Source: Phoronis australis
Taxonomy: Eukaryota; Phoronida; Phoronidae
Length of the DNA: 64,000 nt
Direction of reading: 5' to 3'
Assembly (NCBI GenBank): GCA_002633005.1
Contig: NMRA01000095.1
Coordinates: 373,881-437,880 of the forward strand
Shown here: one piece after another, positions 21,577 to 35,257 of the stretch
Layout of the letters: each line of letters begins with the position of its first letter
Position numbering within the stretch: position 1 is the stretch's first letter
Position numbers and translations under genes: made by a program
The notes under the pieces: generated by a model
What the model saw: only the letters and a program-made list of their open reading frames with translations
Told to the model about the DNA's origin: nothing
The model's database searches: none

Positions 21577-24484
21577 GCACAATTCGCCAAAAAACGTCCG
21601 GCATATGGAGGGCCTATGGGATGACTGGAGCCAGTTGAGGTGGTGGTACTGTCTACATCTACCCGTTCATGGATGGATTGCTGAACAAACAAAATCACTA
21701 CAACAACAAGTACAAACCACCACGTCGAATGACATCAGTCGGACACTTGCATTCACTGATTCAGTATCAATCTGTTTGGAAGACAAACATGTTGTCCGGC
21801 ATGTCATTACTTAATAATCACTGTAATGACTACATATTAAACCAAAGACGTTAGAAGACCACTCACCGAGTAACAATGAAACACAAAGAAAATAACCCAG
21901 ACTGCAGATATTAATGAGCAGATGCATTACTTCCGGAAACAACATAAAACGTTTTCATGTCACGGAGAGCTCAAAAACGATGGTCCTTTGTTGAATATTA
22001 TCTGACAGGTGTTGGGGGAGCGTTGCCGGGGCGGGAAATTGTGGCAGTGCGGATGAGGCCACACTACAGTATAGTTTCAAAGAGTTTACAACTGGCAAGA
22101 GTACACCTCACCCTTTCAGACAGTTAACATGATTCATGCATCTATGAAATAGTACAGTACACTTTCGAAGGGTTTCTACGATAACATTGCTCCTTTCACT
22201 AACACCGAATTACAGTCACGATGACATCGAAATCCGTGTCCGAGTAGGCCTACTGAATAGGCCCTCCTGCTGGTCAATTTCGGGACTCGACTCCCAGGGC
22301 ACGATTGATTGGCCTATTGCCGCCCCCTGCAACAGTGGCTGGCCAAACTAATAAATAAAATCATAAGTTCTTTAGTACTCCTGACAAAAAACAAGGGACT
22401 CGGTGATTTGTAAAGTTCTTAATTCATCCTTTGGCGAACTTGAAGCGGGATTTTGGAAAAGGGCACCCGGCTTTCATAGAGAACAATCGTCTGGAAAAAA
22501 CGCCCATTCTCTAAGTACGTCCGCAGGCCTATCCGTGACAGCCGAGTCTCATGCACCAGAAACTTAGTATGCCCGGAACGATTCAACAAAATTTCACGTG
22601 AGAGACACTTTTTCACTTTGTTACGCGTCATGATTTTGACTCCTGACTTTCAAGCGCGTACCAATCGCTCCTCGTATTTTAAATTTATTTTATTATGGTT
22701 CAGTTTTGGGGTGGGGTTTTGGGAGTACCTCATAGATTGCCTAGGCTTTTCAAAATCACTTGTGAAACACGGTCGTCAATCCAAGCTTTCCTGAGAGGCC
22801 TTTGTTTCCTATTCGGAGAAGTTAATACCCCGCGGGCTGTCGTTAGTCGCCCAACGTCATAGTCCTCACTCTTTCACCACTGCACAAACTATCGTATTCT
22901 TCAAACTGAGAAATTAACTGTTTCTTTGAACAAGTTGTCGTAATTTTGTTCAGACGTTATTATTTTTTACCTAAACATCATTCAAGAACTATGAATGGAC
23001 TCACCGGAGGCAGCCCAAGATTTATTATCTCAGCGGCGAAGGATGTTAAAGTTGTGTCTCCGATGAGTTGCCAGCAATCACTGGTACGGTGCGCGGCTTT
23101 AGACGCTTTGCGGCTGAGTTTAAAATCTTTTATAGGCCCAACTATCCCCAATTCCCGTACCAGGATGAATTTCAAAAATATCTTGACTTGTTTGCGTCAG
23201 ATGTGATGTGCGACGTCTATGTTGAAACTGCGCCATATTTTAATATCGGGGATGACGAAGTAGCTGATTGTATATAGTTCTCTGTTGAGACATGATTGTG
23301 AATAGTTTCACCTCTTCTTTGCGTTTCAATCTCTGGCTTAGAAAGGTTGCAGAGTTGCCATTCCGTAAATTGATTGCTGTTTCTTGATAAATATATCGTA
23401 TAGCTACATATGAGAGCTGTCTGAGAGGCCGTTTGGTATGTTTGTTTTTTTGATTTCTCAACTCGAGGAAATTCATTAGCTTTTGTGAAACAACGTACTG
23501 AAACAACGTCAAAACTGTGATACTAAACTACATGTGAGTAACCTACGCAACAACTGGGTAGGCCTACCGTTGCGATTTATTTCATTGGCCGGGCCCGGGT
23601 AATCCGTCAACCTTCAATACAATCTTTCTCGTCCTTAAGTCACTCTTCAATGTCAATGTTTATTTTCAAACCATATGTGACTTTTATGTTTTTATTAAAG
23701 TCATTGCCGTCATTGTCACAGTTTCTGCCACGCAAGATTCTTGACGTTCGACCAGTATCCTCACCGTCGTCACGACCTCCACCTGTCGCTGAGTTATAGC
23801 CACCCCGCGGCGGGTGTAGTTTCGGAAAAAATGTCGCAGTTGCAGCCAAGAATAAGAAACTGCGAGAACCTTTTGCCTGCTTTTACCAACTCAACAACTT
23901 ATTTGCTTGAGGGTTGGCTTAACTCGAAGTGAACTCTGAAGCGATTTCTTCAGGCCGGTGGTTGTCATATGTTTCACGGTGTTCTTGGTAACCGGAAGAA
24001 CCCCGCTATCACTGGGTGAGACCAATGTTACGAGAGTAAAGGACCTACTTAATTCGATTTTCATTTTTAGTCAGCTTGACAGGGCCAAAATGCAGTTTTA
24101 AGTTTGTAAAAAAGATTTTTCTTATACTTGTACACAACTACGTAGCTTAAATACTAAAACAGTTGGACCCCATTTAATTGTAAGTAAAAAAGTAAAACAC
24201 ACGTGTGTAAGGATTATGATTCAGGGTTGAAAAAACGACGTGTAACAAAATTCAAGACTAAATGAATCTATATTTGCTTCATGAATTTAGCTATGATTAC
24301 AAAAGTGATCGGATGTGACAAACAAACTGGCCACTGAGTTGGTTTTACATTGCTCAGCCGGTCGCCAGCGAGACCACTGAGACCATGCTCGTCCCGGCGT
24401 AAGCACCGGCCAGCGCAGGATAAGTGAAAAATCAAATTCATGTATTTCAACATTTAAGGCCTTGGCCCACATGTTACATAAAGT
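21577..24484. other. Unresolved stretch, partly stop-poor
   Basis: No confirmed gene. At 22946-23277 three overlapping frames are open: two on the plus strand (one reading AEFKIFYRPNYPQF and ending at 23277) and one on the minus strand (reading TSDCWQLIGDTTLTSF) that runs into a GTGAGT donor at 22997-23002. At 23640-23890 the minus strand is again open in two frames with GC-rich, protein-like codons. TAGGCCTAC words occur at 22246 and 23561. One small gene may be hidden here, but strand and frame cannot be settled. Confidence 0.35.
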
Positions 24485-24862
24485 TTACAGGATAACGCTG
24501 AGCAGCTTTTCCCTGAGAGCAGTGGCGTGAAATACAAATTTCATTAGATTAATCTGAGCAATGGGCTCCGACATTTTCATAAGTTTTACAAATTTATGTT
24601 TATTTGGTTCACGCCAGCACCACTCAGGTATAAATGCAGTTCTCAGAGAGCAGTACATTTTACAAACACATATAAAATGGTATTCATCTTCAATTAGGGA
24701 CACACAGAAACAACACACACGGTATTTTTGGTCCACGAGAGTATGTCTACCTTTCTCTATCATCAAGTTGTGGTTGGAGCAACGTAATTTAGCCATAGCT
24801 GCTAAAAAGATATATGGAATATCACGCAACAGATAGGATTCCATTTCAAAATCAATTTTAAA
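24485..24862 (-). pseudogene. Non-LTR retrotransposon reverse-transcriptase C-terminal fragment
   Basis: About 125 codons on the minus strand ending at TAA (24485). The reading includes AKLRCSNHNLMIEKGR, YRVCCFC, IEDEYHFICVC and YCSLR. The series R.S.H.L.IE.GR, C..C, EDE.HF...C is the well-known tail of LINE open reading frame 2 in many invertebrates, where a cysteine/histidine cluster follows the reverse transcriptase. The upstream part is lost in the N gap; the sequence beyond the gap (25273-25369) does not clearly continue it. The role would be target-primed reverse transcription; this is a remnant. Confidence 0.65.
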
Positions 24863-25272
24863 NNNNNNNNNNNNNNNNNNNNNNNNNNNNNNNNNNNNNN
24901 NNNNNNNNNNNNNNNNNNNNNNNNNNNNNNNNNNNNNNNNNNNNNNNNNNNNNNNNNNNNNNNNNNNNNNNNNNNNNNNNNNNNNNNNNNNNNNNNNNNN
25001 NNNNNNNNNNNNNNNNNNNNNNNNNNNNNNNNNNNNNNNNNNNNNNNNNNNNNNNNNNNNNNNNNNNNNNNNNNNNNNNNNNNNNNNNNNNNNNNNNNNN
25101 NNNNNNNNNNNNNNNNNNNNNNNNNNNNNNNNNNNNNNNNNNNNNNNNNNNNNNNNNNNNNNNNNNNNNNNNNNNNNNNNNNNNNNNNNNNNNNNNNNNN
25201 NNNNNNNNNNNNNNNNNNNNNNNNNNNNNNNNNNNNNNNNNNNNNNNNNNNNNNNNNNNNNNNNNNNNNNNN
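24863..25272. other. Assembly gap, 410 N
   Basis: A run of N. It interrupts the retrotransposon fragment, a common cause of assembly failure. Confidence 0.99.
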
Positions 25273-25874
25273 GTTCAAGAAACGAATAAATTACCTGGTT
25301 AAGGCGAACTTCTCTTCTTCGGAGCAGTACCGGAAACAGCTGATTAGTTGCCGAAAGGTCAAACCGCACAGCATTATGGGCAACATTCGTTTGTTTTGAT
25401 CACGCAGATTTTAAGAAAATAAAAAATAAAAGAAAAAATATGTACAGGCAGCAGATCGACCCCATACTTACGAAAAGTTCTAATTAAGTGTCAGAGAGTA
25501 TGTTTCAATGGTTTTTATGCAGATTCACGATGTTTTTAAAACGTCTACAAACGGATCATATGACTTTAAAGAGTTCATAAACGAGTCCGTCAACACCGGA
25601 AGCTTTACCGCAGGATAAGTGAAGTTGTAAAGACTGGTCTCAAGGAATAATAAAATGCCATTTTTTCCCAAGCCCATCACGTCTATTTCGTCTAACGAAC
25701 ATTTTGATCACCCGAGTCAGTAATTTTCATCATCTAGTTATAACGGTATGGTCTTAAAAAAGTTGTTGGCCGCAGTTGTTTTGTAGCGTGGGTTTATACC
25801 CACACAGATGGTGCGGCAATTCTTTGTTCAGCATTCGATGCGCATTCCTGCCACCGAAAAAGCGGGTTGACTGC

Positions 25875-26047
25875 ATGTCTACAGCTCGCTCTACCCTCTT
25901 GCTTCCTGCCTGGATGGGCACCACTGAGACCGGTGCAGACGCAACTGCGTAAGTTGCATGCTGGGTAACAAGAAAATGGCGGCCGTTTCGACTTCGCAAT
26001 ATCTTGCAAACAACTGTGCGTACAAAACACTGAAAATCACAGTATGA
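25875..26047 (+). promoter_or_regulatory. Promoter-like segment with ZNF143-like and YY1-like sites
   Basis: GCATGCTGGGTAA at 25956-25968 resembles the ZNF143/Staf site, and AAATGGCGGCC at 25974-25984 resembles the YY1 site (AAnATGGCGGC). Both are typical of promoters of broadly expressed animal genes. Two short ATG-initiated frames lie here: one from 25875 that reaches a GTAAGT donor at 25949, and one from 25976 encoding 23 residues (MAAVSTSQYL..) before TGA at 26045-26047. This suggests a start site for transcription to the right, which may include 26281. Direct evidence is lacking. Confidence 0.35.
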
Positions 26048-26280
26048 AGACTTGATTCGTGATCAGATTTGCAATTCCAGTGCTTATCACAGTGCTTAAG
26101 TATTTGAAAAAAGTGCCACAGTTTGATTTAGTAGTATGACCGCACTCTGTTTTTCATCAATGGACCGTCGTACTCGACGTAGGCCAACTCCTAATCTCAA
26201 ACCACATTCAGTACTAGCACAAAACGCCATTGTTTGTCATTGTTATCTTATCAGCGTTATATCACGCCTTGGTGTGCGCA

Positions 26281-26311
26281 ATGAGCACACTGTCGTGGCA
26301 AGACTTTCCAA
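26281..26311 (+). CDS. Candidate first coding exon (MSTLSWQDFP)
   Basis: An ATG is followed by nine clean codons and a strong GTAAGT donor at 26312, leaving phase 1. It lies 0.3 kb right of the promoter-like segment. The exon-like segment at 36652 can be read with phase-1 entry, so the two could join across a 10-kb intron. Thirty bases of coding is too little to prove anything; the same could arise by chance. Confidence 0.2.
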
Positions 26312-27837
26312 GTAAGTAATCACGTTTTACTAGCCATTTATTCAATTACTACACCAGGCATAGCACCTTCAAAAGATTGTTTTATACATGACAAATGCAA
26401 ATTAAACCTTTATAGGGGTAGTGTACAGCAAGATGCAGTAAGGATTTGAGTTTTACTTTATCTAATTCATGATATCTAATTCAAAACTGGGCTTGCACTC
26501 ACCTTAAACTGTTGTGATGTCTTCTATCAATCTAATATTTACTAAGCACTTTGTTCTTAATGTGTAGAAAATCCATATGCAAAGTTAGTGAATGAACTGT
26601 TGCATAAGTTGCAAATCCATAAATACATACGCATTACTATACCTCTTTATTAGTTGGAGGATAAGCAAAATTTTGTTTTTTTTAAATTTTTTGTTCATTA
26701 AGATAAATATCGCCAAATAATTTAATTTAATGAAATGTTTCTTGGCAGATTTCACTCTCAATTGTAAACTTTATGTTTCAAGTGGTTCCAATAAGAGTGG
26801 GTTAGGCCTGATCTGAATACATTGGGATCAGAAAGATGTGTTTAGTACCATCATGGACACATCTGTACGATGCGATGCAGTGACTGCCTGAGTTAATGCA
26901 TTCCTACAGGTGGAGCCACTGTTTTAAGAGTGCCATTTGGTTAACAAGCCTGTCCTGAAATACAACACCACTCTTATTATTGGGTATTTTTCCACAATGC
27001 AACACGCTTGTCAAGCATTTGTCATGCTTCATCCACTTGTAAATGCACTAGTCACCATATCATATCCTATTTATTATATAATTCATGAATTGTAATGCTG
27101 ATATCAATTGCTGAGATTTACAGGAAAAAGACAATTTAATGTCCATTTCAAGGATTGCATAATGACAATTGGGTTACCTGAAAGTCTAACTGCTAGGTAG
27201 TGGTTAAGTAATTGGCCCAATTATGTTGAACACCCACCAGAATAAATGGGGAAAATAATGCGACAGCATTATATTAACGTTTTAAGTTATACAAGTCACA
27301 TTTCTTGTCCAATTTTCAAATTTCAAAAACCTAATCGTGTACTTTTCATGAGCTATTCAAATATAAGATTTAAAAACTTTCAAAACAAAAATTTAAAATG
27401 CTATTGTCGTCCTCAGTGTGTTTTATGATGAATTCGATTATCTAATGAACGATAACACCAACAGTCTTATGCAATGTAATTACCTTAACTACAACAGCGT
27501 GGTGTTTTTGATCAAAATCGCCCATAAGCGAAATTCTTGGAGGAGGAGCGGGTTAGTTTCAGTTCCAAGGTAGTGGGACTGGCAGTGAAGTTCCAGGAAA
27601 TTTGTTGTGATCAATTTCAATGTGGGCATAAAGTGATTACATGACACCCTTAGCATCCATTTCAATTGGAAACAAATAGTATGGTGATGGCCTATTCACT
27701 TGCACAAGCATATGTGTTCGAATTGGCAAAATACTACAAAACTAACTTTTTAAAAGCTGAATGCCATCCCGCGGGATCTGTGACTGTACTGTGAGTCATA
27801 CAGAATAGCATATTAAACATGAGTTCTTAAACCTTTT

Positions 27838-28340
27838 AAAGTCCCTTTTATACCAACGTTGATGCATCGATGTTTTGGGCAGCTGCGGTATATATGAACG
27901 GTTAACTTCGGTCTTTGATTGAAGTTAATGGTGCCAGTTAACTTCGCAGTAAACAGGTGGATTTAACAGCGAAGCATAGACGCTTTAGTGCGGCCTCATT
28001 GAAGTTATTGCTAGGGGGCATTGTCAACAATTAAACGGCTGTGTCGTCGCTAATAACTGCTTATATTTTGCTCAAATATTGACCAATTGTATTGGAAATA
28101 GGCTTTATATCAATTAGTACATGTAAATATTCTCAAATTGTCACATTAAAAAAATTTTAGCGTGCACGGGATGCATCAGCATTACCTTGCGATTACTTTA
28201 ATGACGATAGTGTCATCTACCATTTACTTCGATGCCGTTAACTACCGAAGCTGGTATGAGCGATTTAATTAACTTCGCTGTTTGCGCCGATTCTCCACTC
28301 ATACCGTAATCAAGTTAGTATGACGATAACAGATGACTTT
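27838..28340 (-). mobile_element. Diverged Harbinger-like MITE, inverted copy
   Basis: The reverse complement matches the element at 34906 over several blocks: CTTCGGTAGTTAACGG, AAGGTA-type words with GCTGATGCA, and TTTAATGTGACAATTT. The left end AAAGTCCCTTTTATACCAACG resembles the terminal repeat of the other copy; the right end is degraded (GTTAGTATGACG). It is longer than the other copy, mainly between 27860 and 28120. Confidence 0.55.
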
Positions 28341-31300
28341 CCAGTTACAACTTTCGGCCCAACGTAATTTGCTGTAAAAAAGTGACGAGAGTTAGAAGCA
28401 ACTAGATTGCTGAATCTCCTAGACGATCCCAATTAGGTAACCTCATACTTTCCGTTCCTATTCAAAGGAATAAAAAATTATGATGACATTTTAGGGAAGG
28501 TCAAATATGTCTGTGAAGAGAGTTGGTTATTTTAACACCAGAATACGCTGTAGTGATTTGCCTAATCGAGTTGCAATAATAGTGATTTTTATTTTAGGCC
28601 TGTCTTGAGGTAAAAAGTAATGGAGAGGCCAACAGTTGCATTAAAAAATTCTATTTCATTTTTTACCTTAGAAAGGTAACAGTCTCGGCGCTATGGATAC
28701 ATTCAACTTCTTCAAATGCTCTTTGCGCTACAACTTATTGCTGGGACATTGCTCCCTGACCCCTAGATTTCTCTGGTAAACGTTAATTGTTTAATTCGTA
28801 GAAGTGAAAAACGAAAGAGGTGTCTCAGAATTTGACCCCTACTTGATTGCTAAGTGTTCCCCATCCTAAGATCAATTGTGCTATCTTCAAGACAATGCTG
28901 AATCACCAGTGTACATATTATTTTATCTAACATTTGTGGAGAAGGTTTTCTGGTTTGTTTGTTTGGCTTATCTTGGCTAACTGATTGTCTCCACATTATA
29001 TGCCTGCTAAGCTGATAGCCATGTAATTTATTTGAAGTTTTCCAATATAAAATTTCATTCATAATTTTGAAGGTGTCTCCTCGTGATTGTCTGATTGAGT
29101 AAAATGTTCATAGTAAGAAGATAAAAAGATGTCTTGTTGTCAAACGATTGTTTTTATTTAAAGCACACTACTTCCTGGTGTAGTAAAGATGATAGTCAGT
29201 CTGTGACTTTATTCAAAATGAATTTATTTTGCTTTCAAACACAACAATTATGTCAATAAATCTGTAGGATTGTCAGACATCGTTGACGAGTGATGCTTGT
29301 GAAATAAGGAAACTTGGAAAATACAACGTTTTAACAGACTAGACCCAGATGGGACCAAACAGAGTCCTTTATATGTGAAAACTGACCCATCCTGGGGGGG
29401 GGGTAGCCACCATAAAAATGAGTACCCTTAGACAGGCCACTAGAGTCTAGATGGCTCCTTATCCTATGGACTGTGTACTTATCTTCCTATTGTTTTGTTT
29501 ATAGGATACTTCGGAATAATTCATTATGTACAGAATCATAAGAAAATAAATAAACAATGTTTTATGTGTTCTCCACAGCCTATTTAATGTGAAAGTCTAG
29601 AGACCTATCAAGCTTACGTCACTCTTATGACTTTCCAAATAAGAAAGGCTATACAGTCAGGTATTTTACTGTACCACGTTGCATGAAGCTAAGCGCACCC
29701 TGGAGGCCAGAACAACGCTATGTACCCTTTGATCAATAGTTTCACGTGAAAAGATCAATTTTTAGACATGGGCAAGTTACGCGTGATGTATTTAGGCTAT
29801 GATTTTTATGAATTGCACTTTATTTGGGTGCCAAAAAGATGTTCTGCCAAAAATAATTCTTTAAGGGGTCTATGAGTAACACAAGGAACTTCTACAGCGG
29901 AGAACTACCACGACTCGGCAAAGTTGACATATTTTTTAACAAGAACACATTGTGGAGATATTTTGTCATCAAGAATGAGTTACAAACAGGTAAAATAAAT
30001 TGGAATTTTCGTTGGAGTCTATTCTTGATTAAGACCACAAATGAGTGCAAGGGCGTCAATACAAGTCAGCTATTGGTGCATGCGAAAACATTTGCTGATT
30101 GGGTCCGCTCGACATAATCGTGGGCTTCACAAATAAACGAAGGGGACTGTTAGCAGAACTGACGAAAAGGTTGGTAAAATATCGCCAAATTAGGACACTA
30201 CATGGCATTTAGGTGACATTTTATTTTCTCAGTTTTCTAAAGATGGATCATGCCAAATTGATGCTTCGTTATATTCAAGCTCTGTGTCACAGGTACTAAC
30301 AGACAACAGTTAGAAGTCCTTGAAAAATAAAGATGGGCCACTTTGGCCTTTATTTTTGTCCGAAATTGATGACTTATTCAGTCTAAAAAGTTACGAAATG
30401 AGAAGTTATTACCTAAACTATTTTACTTGTCATGTCACTCAGGAAAAAGGAGAGAACCAAATTTCACTAACTGCTGTATTTTGTCCTAAATTGTTAAGAG
30501 TTTTAAGGTACTGTCACAGAAAGATTAAATAAACTGTTTTATGTTCCAGTCCTGCTGTGCTAACAGAGCACAGAGGGTGGCTGAAATGTTTAATCCTACA
30601 ATGGTACAGGAGTCTCGTGCATTTTATTTTTCAGCTGTTGCAGTAAAGTCTGACCATTTCAGGTCACAGTAAATGTTTTTTCCGAGTTTTCATAAAGGTA
30701 AATAGCTCCGAATAATATTTTTCACTATAGTTACCAGTACATTAATTCGAGAAGTTGTGGATATTCTAACTAGATTAGAAGCTTTTGAAAAAGACAGTTT
30801 TGTCATTTATATTTGTGTCAAATTGCTGAGATGTTGACTTGCTTGCCAACAGCCCCACATCTTTACTATTCTTCTTATGCCAAGAACAGTCTTCGTATTT
30901 TCTGATCAGAGCGCTAGCACCTGAGAATATCCACCCTTGCTCGCTACTTCAGACACGTGTAGTTTCAGTCTTCTTCCCAGAATTCAGGTGAAGCAATCAC
31001 TCACTTGCAAATGTCCAAACTTAGCAGAAAAATGAGAATAATCACCTTGCTGAATAACTTCACGCAAGGCGGTGTACAGTCTGCAATACCAGCATGACAT
31101 CAAGGGAACTCCCACTGTGCGATATAAACTTAACACCTTGATGCCTTTAAGGAAAGTGAAGTGACAACACATGATATAACAACTTATGTGTGGCAATAAA
31201 TTTACATTTTGTTGATTGAAATTTGTGTTAGATGATAAAAAATTAATTTTTAGCAAATTCTGATGGCCGAGGTTGGTAACAAAATTGCCTACAGGGAGCA

Positions 31301-34300
31301 CTGTAGATTGTCTTGAAGATTCACCTGTCATTCATGTTGCAAAAAGTTCCAATCAGTATTTAAATTTTAGTTGTCTGTCAAAATCGGGGTATTCTCATAA
31401 GATGGTTTCTGAGCAGTCTTGTTATTCTCTGCATTTGTAAAAGTTCTGCAGTAGAAAGCGACACTCAGCAATATGTTAAAAAATAATTGCAGGCGGTCTG
31501 GTACACGTTGTGCCACTCAGATGGGGCCCAAATCACTGATCACCTGGAACCATTTTTATGCTTTATTAACATTGTTAAGACCGAGCTGAGAAGCTAGAGA
31601 CTTAACTTAGGGTCTAGCAATGTTCCTCTGTGGGACTCGGACTCGTGTCCTTGAGGACAGGAAACGAACACTTATCCAGCTTGGTCACACTGCCTCCTCG
31701 AAACATTGCGTTGATGACACCTTGCTATATTTCATACAGAGCAAAGATAATGTATCTACAGTTGGATGTCTTAATCCTCTTGTCAAGATTATCTCGCCCC
31801 GTTCCTGATGACAAGGTGCACTGTGCACTGAGAAAGTTGGCACTCATTATAATGTGAAAAGAAAGTCTCCTGGTTACTGAGATCTTCTCATATCCCGTCG
31901 TCGGCTATCTCCTGCAACGACCCCTGACCTTGTTTTTACCATTGGAACATTGTTATCTTATTGTTTTTGGATAGAACACGCTGATAAGATAATTGAAGAG
32001 GTTGGCAGGTGTTCCCTGTTATTAACTCCTGTTTTGCAGGGGGAGGGGGTGGTTAGAAGCACTGAAATAAGACATGGCTGACGTGTTTTGTCCTATTGTG
32101 TTATGCAAGAAAATTTAATAACGTTCTGTGCATCCATTGTTTATTTCATGTAAATAATGATGACCTCGATATCATTATACCACTTAGACATAATTTCTTG
32201 TGCATATCATAGCATAGTGTGGAACAACTGCCTGTATCATTACCTTGTTATGCGCCTTACAAATTGAATTAGTTGCGCAATACAAATTGGGGTTACCTGC
32301 AGGTTAACTGAAGCATATGGCACAAACACTGAAGTATGTCAAACTGCTGTACCCAAGTTAACTCGATTTTTTGTTTTAGGCAGCAAAACGAGTCATGATC
32401 TTATAGATTCGGGTACATTGCATCACCAGACCCACGTCACCAGACCCACGTCTCCTTGTAGTATCTAACAATAACTATGGACCATTTCATTAAGTCTTCC
32501 TAGAAATGTTTTGACAATATTGGCAATCAAATCGTATGAAAATTGATGACCTCCACCTGTTTGAAAATCTTGTTTGTTTTCAATTCCGTGCAATTCAAAA
32601 TCAATCAAAAATGTTGAAAATCAAAAGTTCAGCAGCTTTAAAACGCCTCTTATGAAATTTCTATATTACCTTTCCATAGTACTGCATTGAGGAATTCATA
32701 GTCCAATGTCTCACCTAACTTAAGCTGGGTTTGTTCAAGAAGCGAACAGATTTAATTAAGACATGAAAAGCTGCAGATAGCAGTTTTCTCATAAAGAATT
32801 TACGATAAAGTTTATTAATTCCATTGTGGAAAATCGTCCGAGATAGGTGAACTACTAGTACAAAAACAGCCCTCAATAGAATTCCACCGACTCCATTTCC
32901 AGGGAAATTAAACCACCCCTAACTAACAATGTTATCAACAAATGACAGGATTACTACCACTCAAACCTGTGTTGACTGGCCTTTGTTTTCCAATTTACTT
33001 ATCTTTTCTTACTAGTAAAGATACTGAATCCATTAGTGTTATCAACCTTCGTGTAAGTAGTCTGGACTCTGGGTTCAAATTTGTAGTTGTTCATTACTTG
33101 TGTTTTTCTTTACTCGTGAGCATATTTTTTGTAAAATGCATCATCATGTCTGTGTGGATCTCTCCAACACGTATCAACCGTTCACGATAATTCTTCTATT
33201 GGGCATACAAAATGGCGGACAAGTGAAATTATGTTTCATCTGTATTCTTAACAAGAGTAAAGATTAAGAAATTTTTTTCCATCCTTTGTACTGTGTAAAT
33301 AACATCATAAATTTTCCCTTATTTGTTGCTAGGTAACGACTTTTGAAAAATGGAATAATGTCTCTTTTCTCTGCGCATTATAATCAAAGAATCTGTTTAT
33401 GTGTTTATCTTTAGCTTTCATACATTGAACCAAGTTGCCAAAAGAGTTCAAAATGTTTTTTGAGGTCAAGTATGTATTCAAAAATTTACTTATGGTATTA
33501 GTATATTTTGCTACTTGCACTGTTCAACCCAGGCAAAAATGTCCGCTGGACAATACAAGTGATGGCATAATTGCCTCCTGTGATCCCAGATTTTTGCTCA
33601 TATAAAATAGTAACCAAAACAAAAAAATGCAAAACGTCTGTTTCCAGGCACTTGTACGAGTAAGGTCAATTCTCTGTGCTCGTATTTCACTTTTCCCTCG
33701 TATTTCCGAGCATTTTCCTGGCTTATGTCAAGTCCTGTTCATGTCTCTACACATATTGCTCGCAGATTACAAGATGTCATCACTTAAAATTAGTCAAACT
33801 GTACTTACACAAAATGTCTCAAAACTTTGCAACCGCTTTTCAAAACTGTGAAGCAAAATTTATGAAAATTAAGTTCAGTTATTTCCTTACCTCATAATTT
33901 CGGTCACTTGACACTATCTTGTGGAATGCTGTAAACAATGATCAGACAAGTTTTATCCAAGCTGCTTTTCTGTGATGTGGTCTGTGTGTTAAAAAGTGTC
34001 ATCCCATCTACCTTTTTGGAGGTGGTGTTTTAATTCTTCACTTGTTTTTGTTTCAGAGTCTCCCCATAAACTCCTTTGACAATTATTTTGGTCATAAATT
34101 AGTGAGATTGCACTGTAGGTATTATATCCATACAATTATGGATATTAAAGAATTATTGGAGATTAACTTGTCTAGTAATCATACGAGACAACTTGTCAAC
34201 TATAGATAGTAAAACTGGTAACTTCGTGACTTCAATCATATCAACGCACAAGACTCATTCAGAAATATCACTTTTTATCGGAGCCCCGGCACAGCCAGGG

Positions 34301-34587
34301 CAAAGTACCCCTCTATGGCGTCTGAATAATTATATTCAAATGATGAATGGCGTGGTGAAGCCGCTACTGGTTGTCATTGATAAATTGTTATAGTCTGGAT
34401 TTATCATTCCATATCTTTATGATAAGAATTATGAAACTCCCCCTTTTCTCATTAATAGATTCCGTAGAATGCCTGGGAAATGTACTGTACATTTGATTGG
34501 CTCATCTTTCTCGAGTTCAGAATTTCAAATTTTCTTCTAATTTTCCTTTTCATCTCCACTGATGAGCAAGGTCATGTGATAGGTAGC

Positions 34588-34617
34588 ATTTGTTTGTTTG
34601 TGTGTTTGTTTGTTTGT
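34588..34617. repeat. Imperfect TTTG microsatellite
   Basis: About seven TTTG units with one TGTG interruption. Confidence 0.85.
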
Positions 34618-34905
34618 CACAATGGGCATGCTGTAACTGAATGCACGCCTTCCAAATTTTGCCCAACCTCAAGTACTGATCACTAAAGGTACATGAAGGA
34701 ACATTATAGGGTTTGGTACCAAAAACTGCGTTTTTGAGATTATTGTCGAATAGGAAAGTCTTCTTGATATTATTAGCTTTGATCAGAACAATAAAGCAAG
34801 TGAAGTATTTTATGATTTTATCAAAAGTGGACAATTCCTGGGCATGGTTGGCTTCCAGTCATTCAGTAAAATTAACTGAAAACGAGGCTGGTGTCCTTAA
34901 TAATA

Positions 34906-35257
34906 AAGACCCTTTCATACTGACTTTAACTCCGGTCTGAGCGGAGTGTCAAAACAAACTGCGAAGTTAACTGAACCGTTCATACTGGCTTCGGTAGTTA
35001 ACGGACATCGCAGTTACAGTAGGTGACGCTGTTGTCATCGAAGTAATTACAAGGTAGCGCTGATGCACGGTAAGGATTTTTTAATGTGACAATTTACATA
35101 TGCTAATTGACATAAAACTTGTTTCTAATTTAAGCAACTATTACCGATGGCACTGCCCAGGATGACAGTAGCCCCTGGCGGTAACTTCGATGGGACCAAA
35201 GTTGACTTTCATACTGACCGCAACATCCACGTGTTGACGTTAGTATGAAAGGGCCTT
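34906..35257 (+). mobile_element. PIF/Harbinger-like MITE (about 352 bp)
   Basis: The ends are inverted repeats: AAGACCCTTTCATACTGAC on the left and GTTAGTATGAAAGGGCCTT on the right. Taking the element one base inward leaves TAA on both sides, the 3-bp TWA target duplication used by PIF/Harbinger elements. The interior is rich in GTTAACT and CGAAGT words and has no frame. Family placement is from end sequence and target site only. Confidence 0.6.
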
